From: an uncultured Amaricoccus sp.
Lineage (GTDB): Bacteria > Pseudomonadota > Alphaproteobacteria > Rhodobacterales > Rhodobacteraceae
Direction: 5' to 3'
Length of the DNA stretch: 48,395 nt
Assembly: GCF_937891315.1 (NCBI RefSeq)
Contig: NZ_CALAGI010000046.1
Coordinates: 1 to 48,395, forward strand
The number at the start of each line of letters is the position of its first letter. Position 1 is the stretch's first letter. Made by a program: the position numbers and the translations under genes. The notes beneath the pieces were generated by a model. It did not search any database. It had not been told where the DNA came from and worked only from the letters and a program-made list of their open reading frames with translations. Shown here in pieces: positions 33,266 to 40,737 of the stretch.

Positions 33266-33484
33266 ATGCTTTTATTGTATCAATTAAAAGAAGACGAATC
33301 TACTTACCTGTCACGTCAAATACTGTTAAGTCAAGCAGCCGTTTGTTATTGGGGAGGAGGCGCGTACTCAGTGGGATCAGAGATATGCATAAACAATAAT
33401 GCGCAAAAGATGGTTTGCCTTGGGGATGGAACATGGCTCACGCTTAATAATTACGAAGGCCCAGATGGGTTCGAATGTCGCTAG
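33266..33484 (+). CDS. Small protein with a DUF1496-like C-terminus
   Basis: The ATG at 33266 (GGAAG 8 bases upstream) gives 72 residues; a TTG at 33251 would add five. The C-terminal part VCYWGGGAYSVGSEICINNN followed by MVCLGDGTWLTL resembles the DUF1496 pattern (Cys-Tyr-x-Gly-x-x-Tyr-Ser, then Cys and Trp). There is no clear signal peptide, odd for a Cys-rich domain normally exported, so the gene may be truncated. Codon use is AT-rich (AAT AAT, TTA), unlike the neighbours. It is 45 bp before another orphan gene. Confidence 0.5.
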   Translation: MLLLYQLKEDESTYLSRQILLSQAAVCYWGGGAYSVGSEICINNNAQKMVCLGDGTWLTLNNYEGPDGFECR

Positions 33485-33529
33485 AAAGCAATAACTGCTC
33501 TGCAGATAATATCGGGCGGAGATTCGGGG

Positions 33530-33973
33530 ATGGTTAGGGGGATGGTTAGAAAGAGTGGATTGATCGGAGTTGCATCAGCAGTATGTTTCTGTACATTCTT
33601 CCCAATAGCTGCCACAGCTGAATTTGCCGCAAATTGGGTTGTTTGCGATATAACAAATTTTCAGATTGGCAATGGCGTACCTGAAGCATTGCCGGAGTTT
33701 GAGAGGCTGGAGTTTGTTTACGGCATAGGCGATCCAGGTAATATTTACGATGGTAGCCTCGCTATTATAAGCCAAGAAGCGTCCGTATCTCCGAGTGATG
33801 TTGTTATCATGACAAATAGAATTAGTTGGAATCAGAGTCTGTTTGTTCGTAATCTTAACAATTACTATAATGTGAATGTTGTATATTCGCCACCGAGGCT
33901 GTCATTTATTGTACCTGTATCGGCCGGCATATGGCACATGTATCTTGGTACCTGCAATGAAACTCAGTATTAA
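33530..33973 (+). CDS. Orphan secreted protein of unknown family, AT-rich
   Basis: This 147-residue protein has an N-terminal signal peptide (KSGLIGVASAVCFCTFFPIA, likely cleavage after ATA) and a mature part without a motif I recognise: FAANWVVCDITNFQIGNGVP, RISWNQSLFVRNLNNYYNVN, IWHMYLGTCNETQY. Two mature Cys residues could form a disulfide. The start region is a tandem duplication (ATGGTTAGGGGG, ATGGTTAGAAAG), so 33530 or 33542 may be used. The G+C is about 35-40% in lines counted by hand, against about 77% in a line of a neighbouring gene, suggesting transfer. Confidence 0.6.
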   Translation: MVRGMVRKSGLIGVASAVCFCTFFPIAATAEFAANWVVCDITNFQIGNGVPEALPEFERLEFVYGIGDPGNIYDGSLAIISQEASVSPSDVVIMTNRISWNQSLFVRNLNNYYNVNVVYSPPRLSFIVPVSAGIWHMYLGTCNETQY

Positions 33974-34047
33974 ACCATTATTAAAATAGATTGTGGTGCC
34001 CTATTTTAGAATGAAACGGGCATTCGACCGCCACCCCGACTCTCCCG

Positions 34048-35010
34048 TCAATTCGCGGCGCGCTTCGGCGCTGACGACTCGACCTCGGTGAGGAAGCCGT
34101 CGATGCGCGTCCAGAGCTCGGTCTGGACGGTCGGGCTCTCCATGAAAAGCTCGTGGCGGGCGCCGGCGAGGGTGGTGAAGGCGCCGTCGGCCATGGCCGC
34201 GACCTGACGGCGGATCACGCTGGTCGAGACCACCGTTTCCTCCGAGCCGACCAGGGCGAGGACCGGCAGGCGCGGGACCGGTGCGATATAGAGCCGGGCC
34301 ATTTCTTCCAGCGCCGCGCGGGTCCATTGCATGCTCGGGCCGCCGAGCGACAGGTCGGGATGGGCGGTGATCTGGCGGACGCTCCGGGCGAACTGCTCGG
34401 GGTCGGAGGTGAGGGCATTGCCCTCGAACCCGTTGACCAGCGGCGTCGGGCGCGCGCTCGCCCCCGGCATCAGCCGCGCGCCGAGGCCCATCATCAGGGC
34501 GAATTTCGTGGCGCGCGCGGTGATCTCCCGCGTCGCCATCCGCATCCGCAGGTGCCACATCGGCGCGGAGAAGATCGCGGATGCGAAATCCGCCCGCTCC
34601 AGCATCGACCGCAGGCCGACGCAGCCGCCCATCGAATGACAGACGAGGTGGAACGGCCGGGGCAGGGTGGCGACCGCCTCCCAGCCGAGCAGGGCGGCGA
34701 CGTCGCGCTGATAGTCGCGGAAATCCTCGACATGGCCGAGCATCGGATTGGCGGCGAGCCGGTCGGACAGGCCCTGTCCGCGCCAGTCGACCACCGCGAC
34801 CGAGAGGCCGCGTTCGACCAGCCGGCCGATCACCTGGCCGTATTTCTCGATATATTCCGTGCGGCCGGGAAAGAGGATCGCCGTCCCCCGCGCGCCGCCC
34901 GCCCAGGTGGCGGCGCGGAGCCGTACACCGTCGGGCGCCGTCAGCCAGGCCACGCAAGCGCCGTCCGGCGCGTCCGCGACCTCGGCGAAGAACGGCGCCG
35001 GTTCCGTCAT
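34048..35010 (-). CDS. pldB: Alpha/beta hydrolase, lysophospholipase-like
   Basis: This 320-residue serine hydrolase (Hydrolase_4/monoglyceride lipase-like) probably removes acyl chains from lysophospholipids. The nucleophile is Ser in VCHSMGGC; other blocks are FPGRTEYIEKYGQVIGRL, VDWRGQGLSDR, ALVGSEETVVS with the acid, and GARHELFMES with the catalytic His. No signal peptide is visible. It overlaps the upstream SCP2 gene by four bases (ATGA), so the two are translationally coupled. Confidence 0.88.
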   Translation of the reverse strand: MTEPAPFFAEVADAPDGACVAWLTAPDGVRLRAATWAGGARGTAILFPGRTEYIEKYGQVIGRLVERGLSVAVVDWRGQGLSDRLAANPMLGHVEDFRDYQRDVAALLGWEAVATLPRPFHLVCHSMGGCVGLRSMLERADFASAIFSAPMWHLRMRMATREITARATKFALMMGLGARLMPGASARPTPLVNGFEGNALTSDPEQFARSVRQITAHPDLSLGGPSMQWTRAALEEMARLYIAPVPRLPVLALVGSEETVVSTSVIRRQVAAMADGAFTTLAGARHELFMESPTVQTELWTRIDGFLTEVESSAPKRAAN

Positions 35011-35297
35011 GCCAGCAGGCTGCCCAGCTTCATCGCCAGCGCCATGTCACCCTCGATGCGCAGCCGGCCGGTTATGAAGGCGGTCGTCGGGTTCACCTCG
35101 CCCTCCAGCATGCCCCGGAACGTCTCGGCGTCGGCGGTCAGCACGCAATCAGCCTCGCCATCGTCGGACGTGACCCCGGATTCGTCGATGCGGATCGCGC
35201 CCTCGCCCGCGATCACCATCTTCGCCGAGCCGTCGAGGCAGGCGCCGTTCAACTTCTCGGTCAAGGCCTTGACGGCGGCCGCCACCACGTCGCTCAT
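35007..35297 (-). CDS. SCP2 sterol-binding domain protein
   Basis: This 96-residue cytosolic protein is an isolated SCP2 domain, a hydrophobic-ligand-binding fold. Features are KLNGACLDGSAKMVIAGEGA, IRIDESGVTSDDGEADCVLT and the C-terminal TAFITGRLRIEGDMALAMKL. The start MSDVVAAAVKALTEKL is preceded by GGAGA. It overlaps pldB by ATGA; lipid binding and lysophospholipid hydrolysis may be linked. A lipid ligand is inferred. Confidence 0.92.
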   Translation of the reverse strand: MSDVVAAAVKALTEKLNGACLDGSAKMVIAGEGAIRIDESGVTSDDGEADCVLTADAETFRGMLEGEVNPTTAFITGRLRIEGDMALAMKLGSLLA

Positions 35298-35361
35298 GGA
35301 TGTCTCCGGGAAACGGGCGCTTCGCCCTCGATTTTCTGGCTGGAAGTGATATCTAAGCCGC

Positions 35362-35991
35362 ATGGGCGACGGAAGAAAGCAACATTCGGCTGGTATCGCG
35401 CTCGTGATGCTCGGCCTCGGACTGGCGGCGCCCGCCGGCGCGCAGGGCCTCGAAACCCTCGGGACGCTGCCCGGCGCGCTGCTCGGCGAGGAGACGGCGC
35501 CCGCGCCGAGCGACGCCGAGAAGCTCGACACCCTGCTCTCCGAGCTGGCCGACCCCGATCGCGAGGACTGGGAACGTGTCGAGGGCGAGATCAACCGTAT
35601 CTGGTCGCGCTCTGGTTCCGATTCGATGGACCTGCTGCTCCGCCGCGGCAACGAGGCGCTCCAGGCCGAGGACTATCCGCTGGCGGTCGAGCATCTCTCG
35701 GCCCTCGTCGATCATGCGCCCGACTTCGCCGAAGGCTGGAACGCGCGCGCCACCGGCTATTTCCTGATGGACGAATATTCCCTGGCGATCGCCGATGTCG
35801 AGCATGTGCTGGCGCTGAACCCCCGGCATTTCGGCGCGCTGGCCGGCCTCGGCTTCATGCTCGATGAACTGAACCAGCCGGAACTGGCGCTGAAGGCGCT
35901 GACCGCGGCGCAGAAGATCAATCCCCATCGCCCGAACATCAACGAGTCCGTCAAGCGGCTGGAGCGGGCGACCGGGGCGGCGGAACTCTGA
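35362..35991 (+). CDS. TPR-repeat periplasmic protein
   Basis: The 209-residue protein has a signal peptide (GIALVMLGLGLAAPAGAQG), a short acidic linker, and about three TPR units: LLRRGNEALQAEDYPLAVEH, AEGWNARATGYFLMDEYSLA, FGALAGLGFMLDELNQPELA. TPRs usually mediate protein contacts. It is located 16 bp before the helicase gene, the usual arrangement in Rhodobacterales. The start at 35362 has a weak ribosome-binding site. Confidence 0.88.
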   Translation: MGDGRKQHSAGIALVMLGLGLAAPAGAQGLETLGTLPGALLGEETAPAPSDAEKLDTLLSELADPDREDWERVEGEINRIWSRSGSDSMDLLLRRGNEALQAEDYPLAVEHLSALVDHAPDFAEGWNARATGYFLMDEYSLAIADVEHVLALNPRHFGALAGLGFMLDELNQPELALKALTAAQKINPHRPNINESVKRLERATGAAEL

Positions 35992-36007
35992 GCGCCGAGA
36001 CCTGACG

Positions 36008-39000
36008 ATGTCGTTCGACGCTCAGCCGCGGGTGACGGCCGTTTTGGGGCCGACCAACACCGGCAAGACGCACTATGCGATCGAGCGGATGCTCTCTTTC
36101 CGCACCGGCGTGATCGGCCTGCCGCTCAGGCTGCTGGCGCGCGAGGTCTATGACCGGATCGTCAGCCTGCGCGGCCCCTCGGTCGTCGCGCTCGTTACCG
36201 GCGAGGAGCGGATCGTGCCGACGCGGGCCGCCTACTGGGTCTGCACCGTCGAGGCGATGCCGGTCGATATCGGCGCGGACTTCCTGGCGGTGGACGAGAT
36301 CCAGCTCTGCGGCGACCCCGATCGCGGCCATGTCTTCACCGATCGCCTGCTGAACGCGCGCGGCCGCTACGAGACGCTGCTGCTCGGCTCCGATACCATG
36401 CGTGGCCGGATCGCGAGCCTGATCCCCGGCGCGCAGTTCCTGCGGCGCGAGCGGTTCTCCACGCTGAAATACATCGGCCCGCGCAAGCTCAGCCGGATGC
36501 CGGCCCGCAGCGCCATCGTCGGCTTCTCGGTCGATGACGTCTATGCGATCGCCGAACTCATTCGCAGGCAGAAGGGCGGGGCGGCCGTGGTGATGGGCGC
36601 GCTGTCGCCACGCACCCGGAACGCGCAGGTGGCACTCTATCAGAACGGTGATGTCGATCATCTCGTCGCCACCGACGCGATCGGCATGGGGCTCAATCTC
36701 GACATCGGCCACGTGGCCTTCTCCGGTCTCGTCAAGTTCGACGGCCGCCGCCACCGGCATCTCGCGCCGAGCGAGCTTGCCCAGATCGCCGGCCGGGCTG
36801 GCCGCTACACCGCGGACGGCACTTTCGGCGTCACCGGCGAGTCCGGGCCGCTCGACCCGGACGTCGCCGACGCGATCGAGAACCATCGTTTCGAGCCGCT
36901 CCGCCGGCTGCAATGGCGCAACGCGCGACTGGAGTTCGGCACCATCCCCGCCCTGATCGCCAGCCTGGAGGCGCCCTCGGGCCATGCCGACCTGCAGCGC
37001 GCCCGCGAGGCGGACGACCTCGCCACGCTCCGCGCGCTGGGCGAGACGCCGGACATGCGCGACCGGGTGCGCGCCGCGCCGGACGTGCGCCTGCTCTGGG
37101 ACATCTGCCAGGTGCCGGATTTCCGCAAGGTCTCGCCCGCCGAGCATGCGAGCCTCTGCGCCCGGCTCTACGGCTTTCTGCAGGACAAGGGCGGCATTCC
37201 GACGGACTGGCTCGCCGCGCAGATCAAGCGGATCGACAGGAACGATGGCGATATAGATGCGTTGTCGAAGCGACTGGCCTATATCCGTACCTGGACCTAT
37301 GTGGCCCAACGCTCGGCATGGGTGCATGACGCGGACCATTGGCGAGACGAGACGCGCGCGGTAGAAGATCGGCTGTCCGACGCGCTGCACGCGCGGCTGA
37401 CCCAGCGCTTTGTCGATCGCCGCACCAGCGTGCTGATGCGGCGGTTGAAGGATAGGGAGGGCCTAGTGGCCACGGTGACCGAAAACGGCGAAGTCACGAT
37501 CGACGATCAGTTCATCGGCAGGCTGGAGGGATTTCGGTTCCAGCTCGATCCATCCGCGGACGCGGATCAGGCGCGCACCTTGCGGGCGGCCGGCATCGCC
37601 GCGCTGGCGCCGGCGTTGTCGCTGCGGGCCGACAAATTCTACAACGCGCCCGATACCGAGATCGACGTCACCGAGCAGGGCGGCCTGATGTGGGGCGAGC
37701 ACGCGGTCGGCAAGCTGGTCGCGGGCGACACCGCGCTGTCGCCCGCCGTCCAGCCCTTCGTCGACGAGGACGCCGGCCCCGATGTCGCCGAAAAGGTGCG
37801 CCGCCGGCTCGGCCACTGGATCGATCGCCGGATCGCCGCGCTGTTCCAGCCGCTGGTCGCGCTCGGCGACGACCAGACGCTGGCCGGCATGGCCCGCGGT
37901 ATCGCCTTCCGTCTGGTCGAGAGCCTCGGCGTGCTGCCGCGATCCGAAATCGCCGACGACGTGAAGGCGCTCGATCAGGACCAGCGGGCCGGTTTGCGCA
38001 AACATGGTGTTCGTTTCGGCCAGTACACGGTCTTTCAGCCGCTGATGCTGAAGCCGGCGCCGACGCGGCTGCGGCTGGTTCTCTGGTCGCTGAAGGAGGG
38101 GCTCGACGTCTTTCCCGAGGCTCCGCCGCCGGGTCTCGTCACCGTGCCCGCCACGCCCGGCGCGCCGGCTGGATATTACGCCCGCGCCGGCTACCGGCTG
38201 GCCGGGGAGCGGGCGATCCGCATCGACATGCTGGAACGGTTGGCCGACATGATCCGCAATCTCGACGCCCGCGCGGGCTTCGAGGCGACGCCGGACATGC
38301 TGTCGATCACCGGGCTCGGTCCTGACCAGTTCGCAACGCTGATGCGCGGGATGGGATATCAGGCGACCGAGGAAACCCGGCCGAAGCGGCGCGCGGCGCC
38401 CGTCTCCACGCCGGTCTCCACGCCGGTCGCCGGTCAGGTCGAGGTCTCCGGGGAGACGCCGGACGAGGCCCCGCCCACGCCGGTGGAGGCTCCGCCGGAG
38501 GGGGTTCCGCCGGGCGTTCCCGATGATACGCCGACCGAGGCACCGAACGACGCGCCCGCGGAGGAACCGGATACCCCCGCCGAGGCGCCGATCGCGCCGC
38601 CGACCGAGATCCCGCTGGATCCGCCAGCGGAGATCGCCTCCGAATCGGCGATCTCGACGGACCCGGCCGAGGGGATCGCTCCCGAGGGCGAGGCCGCCGC
38701 GGCGCTCGACGCTGGTCCGGTGGAACTCGAGACCTTCTATCGCTTCGTCCGCGCCCCGCGCGTCCGCCACGACCGGCCCCGTGGCGACGGCAAGCCGCGC
38801 GAGACGGTCGGCCGGCCGGAAAAGCCGCGGCAGGCCAAGGGCAAGGGTCGTCAGAACGAGGGCCAGCCGCGGCAGGATGGACAGCGGCCGAAGGGCAACA
38901 AGGGTGGCAATGGCAAGGGCGGCGATCGTCCGCGCGAGGCACCCGCCGAGGCGCCGGCGCATCAGGCGCGCCCGCCACGTCCCGAGAAACCGATCGATCC

Positions 39001-39046
39001 CGACAACCCGTTCGCGGCGCTGATGGCGCTGAAGCTGCGGAGTTGA
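36008..39046 (+). CDS. SUV3-like ATP-dependent RNA/DNA helicase with disordered tail
   Basis: This superfamily-2 helicase (1012 residues) resembles mitochondrial SUV3 and its alphaproteobacterial relatives. Motifs are Walker A LGPTNTGKTH (about residue 13-22), motif II VDEIQLCGDPDRGHVFTDRL, TDAIGMGLNLDI and QIAGRAGRY. A large mid-region (about 370-760) follows. The last quarter is low-complexity: an acidic Pro/Glu/Thr-rich segment (about residues 800-900, e.g. EAPPTPVEAPPEGVPPGVPD), then a Gly/Lys/Arg-rich tail (GKGRQNEGQPRQDGQRPKGN), closing with DPDNPFAALMALKLRS. It probably unwinds RNA for turnover. It is followed by hslR, fdxA and carD. Confidence 0.9.
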   Translation: MSFDAQPRVTAVLGPTNTGKTHYAIERMLSFRTGVIGLPLRLLAREVYDRIVSLRGPSVVALVTGEERIVPTRAAYWVCTVEAMPVDIGADFLAVDEIQLCGDPDRGHVFTDRLLNARGRYETLLLGSDTMRGRIASLIPGAQFLRRERFSTLKYIGPRKLSRMPARSAIVGFSVDDVYAIAELIRRQKGGAAVVMGALSPRTRNAQVALYQNGDVDHLVATDAIGMGLNLDIGHVAFSGLVKFDGRRHRHLAPSELAQIAGRAGRYTADGTFGVTGESGPLDPDVADAIENHRFEPLRRLQWRNARLEFGTIPALIASLEAPSGHADLQRAREADDLATLRALGETPDMRDRVRAAPDVRLLWDICQVPDFRKVSPAEHASLCARLYGFLQDKGGIPTDWLAAQIKRIDRNDGDIDALSKRLAYIRTWTYVAQRSAWVHDADHWRDETRAVEDRLSDALHARLTQRFVDRRTSVLMRRLKDREGLVATVTENGEVTIDDQFIGRLEGFRFQLDPSADADQARTLRAAGIAALAPALSLRADKFYNAPDTEIDVTEQGGLMWGEHAVGKLVAGDTALSPAVQPFVDEDAGPDVAEKVRRRLGHWIDRRIAALFQPLVALGDDQTLAGMARGIAFRLVESLGVLPRSEIADDVKALDQDQRAGLRKHGVRFGQYTVFQPLMLKPAPTRLRLVLWSLKEGLDVFPEAPPPGLVTVPATPGAPAGYYARAGYRLAGERAIRIDMLERLADMIRNLDARAGFEATPDMLSITGLGPDQFATLMRGMGYQATEETRPKRRAAPVSTPVSTPVAGQVEVSGETPDEAPPTPVEAPPEGVPPGVPDDTPTEAPNDAPAEEPDTPAEAPIAPPTEIPLDPPAEIASESAISTDPAEGIAPEGEAAAALDAGPVELETFYRFVRAPRVRHDRPRGDGKPRETVGRPEKPRQAKGKGRQNEGQPRQDGQRPKGNKGGNGKGGDRPREAPAEAPAHQARPPRPEKPIDPDNPFAALMALKLRS

Positions 39047-39056
39047 CGCACGGACG

Positions 39057-39350
39057 ATGAGCGACCCCGGATCATCGATCCGTCTCGACAAGTGGCTCTG
39101 GCAGGCGCGCTTCTGCAAGTCGCGCACCATCGCGGCCGCCCTGATCACGGATGGTGCGATTCGGGTCAATTCGGCCCGGGTGACCAAGCCCGCGACGACG
39201 ATCAAGGCGGGCGACGGGCTCAGCTTCTTCCATGGCGGGCGGGTGCGGGTGATCCGCGTCCTGGCGCTCGGCGAGCGGCGCGGGCCGGCCCCGGAGGCGC
39301 GGCTGCTCTATTTCGAACTCGAGGACACCGCGGCCACCCGCGACGCCTGA
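39057..39350 (+). CDS. hslR: S4-domain RNA-binding protein, Hsp15/HslR-like
   Basis: This 97-residue S4-domain protein resembles Hsp15, which binds 50S subunits carrying nascent chains after heat shock. The core is SIRLDKWLWQARFCKSRTIA with GAIRVNSARVTKPATTIKAG. It starts 10 bases after the helicase stop, with little Shine-Dalgarno support, suggesting coupling. The order helicase-hslR-fdxA-carD recurs in alphaproteobacteria. Confidence 0.92.
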   Translation: MSDPGSSIRLDKWLWQARFCKSRTIAAALITDGAIRVNSARVTKPATTIKAGDGLSFFHGGRVRVIRVLALGERRGPAPEARLLYFELEDTAATRDA

Positions 39351-39479
39351 CCGCCACGGTGGCCGATCCCGACGGGCATCGGGGGACCGCCTCTTGATCC
39401 CGACCGGCAGCCTGTTAAATAACCATCGCGGAGTGTGACAGGCTTTGCGGAGAACCTGTAAGATCGAGGCTGTTGCGCC

Positions 39480-39818
39480 ATGACCTATGTGGTGACCGAC
39501 AACTGCATTGCCTGCAAATATACCGATTGCGTCGAGGTGTGCCCCGTGGACTGCTTCTACGAGGGCGAAAACATGCTCGTCATCCATCCGGACGAATGCA
39601 TCGACTGCGGCGTCTGCGAGCCAGAATGTCCGGCCGACGCGATTCGCCCCGATACCGAGCCGAATCTCGAGAAATGGGTCGAGTTCAATCGCAAATACGC
39701 CGAGCTCTGGCCGGTGCTGGCGACGCGGCGCGATCCGCTGCCGGAAGCGGAGGAGCGCGACGGCGAGGCCGGCAAGCTCGAGAAGTACTTTTCGGAGACG
39801 GCGGGCGAGGGTGGTTGA
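39480..39818 (+). CDS. fdxA: 7Fe (3Fe-4S/4Fe-4S) ferredoxin
   Basis: FdxA is a low-potential electron carrier of 112 residues. Cys at positions 9, 12, 17, 21, 25, 40, 43, 46 and 50 fit the bi-cluster pattern, e.g. CIACKYTDCVEVCPVDC and CIDCGVCEPECP. The start MTYVVTDNCIACKY is the usual one. The C-terminal helical extension (EKWVEFNRKYAELWPV) is typical of this type. The gene is alone, 129 bp after hslR. Confidence 0.96.
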   Translation: MTYVVTDNCIACKYTDCVEVCPVDCFYEGENMLVIHPDECIDCGVCEPECPADAIRPDTEPNLEKWVEFNRKYAELWPVLATRRDPLPEAEERDGEAGKLEKYFSETAGEGG

Positions 39819-40129
39819 AACCGATTCGTTCCTCCCCATCTCTGGCGTGAGCGGCCACTGAAATCGCCGCGGGAGATCGTCCGAAACGTTTTCTGGCGCC
39901 AGAAGCCGGGCGATTGTGTTCGTTTGTCTTCCATGGGCGCGGTTTTTCTGCTATGGGCTTAGGTCCAAGAAGGTCAGGGATGAAGGCCGAAAATCCAAAA
40001 TTGGCCTCGAAGTAAAACTGCTTGAACGGGATACCCTCTGCGGGTTGCGAAAGCACCGGCCGGGGTTTCTTGTCGCCGCGGTAAAGTGGCCGGTCTCCGG
40101 CCTCAGTCAGTAAGGATAAGACGCGCAAC
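39819..40129. other. Region between fdxA and carD, no gene seen
   Basis: No supported ORF. It holds a perfect 14-base palindrome, TTCTGGCGCCAGAA, at 39891-39904, and presumably the carD promoter; no clear -35/-10 pair could be fixed. Confidence 0.45.
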
Positions 40130-40645
40130 ATGAGCAAGACCAAGAAGGCGACGGACTTCCGTCCGAACGATTTTGTCGTTTATCCAGCCCATGGCGTTGG
40201 CCGGATCGTTTCGATCGATGAGCAGGAGGTCGCGGGTCTGCGCCTGGAAATGTTCGTTATATCCTTTGAAAAGGACAAGATGACGTTGCGCGTTCCGACC
40301 TCGAAGGCGAGTTCGGTTGGCATGCGGCCGCTCAGCTCGTCGGACATCGTCGGCAAGGCGATGGACACGCTCAAGGGCCGGGCGCGGGTGAAGCGGGCCA
40401 TGTGGTCGCGCCGCGCGCAGGAATACGAGCAGAAGATCAATTCGGGTGACCTCATCTCCATTGCCGAGGTGGTGCGCGACCTGCATCGCTCCGACGACCA
40501 GCGCGAGCAGTCCTATTCGGAACGGCAGCTTTACGAGGCCGCTCTCGAGCGCCTGACCCGCGAAGTCGCGGCGGTGAACGGGATCGAGGAAGGCAAGGCT
40601 CAGGAGCATGTGGACGAGGTTCTCGGCGGTCGCGTCGCCGCCTGA
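40130..40645 (+). CDS. carD: CarD/CdnL-type RNA polymerase-binding regulator
   Basis: CdnL/CarD proteins bind RNA polymerase beta and stabilise open complexes at rRNA and other promoters. The 171-residue protein has the N-terminal Tudor-like RID domain (NDFVVYPAHGVGRIVSIDEQ, FVISFEKDKMTLRVPTSKAS), then the helical DNA-contacting domain including RRAQEYEQKINSGDLISIAE and RHSDDQ-like RDLHRSDDQREQSYSERQLY. The gene is alone; a strong terminator follows. Confidence 0.95.
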   Translation: MSKTKKATDFRPNDFVVYPAHGVGRIVSIDEQEVAGLRLEMFVISFEKDKMTLRVPTSKASSVGMRPLSSSDIVGKAMDTLKGRARVKRAMWSRRAQEYEQKINSGDLISIAEVVRDLHRSDDQREQSYSERQLYEAALERLTREVAAVNGIEEGKAQEHVDEVLGGRVAA

Positions 40646-40664
40646 TTCCTTCGCTCCGGTTTCG

Positions 40665-40696
40665 GGGGCGCTTCCCGCGGGGAGGCGCCCCTTTTT
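40665..40696 (+). terminator. Rho-independent terminator of carD
   Basis: GGGGCGCTTCCC (40665-40676) pairs imperfectly with GGGGAGGCGCCCC, ending at 40691, and is followed by TTTTTATTT. Stem plus U-tract fit a strong intrinsic terminator. Confidence 0.75.
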
Positions 40697-40737
40697 ATTT
40701 CGCGGGGGGGGGGGCCGTCCGGGTACGGCGTGGCTTC

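Noticed and set aside
38401..38700. Repeats in the helicase 3' region as a possible DNA repeat array
   Set aside because: They are in-frame Pro/Glu/Thr-rich protein repeats of irregular length, not a CRISPR or tandem array.
39916..40113. 65-codon plus-strand frame between fdxA and carD
   Set aside because: No ribosome-binding site, no family pattern, and it runs into the carD leader.
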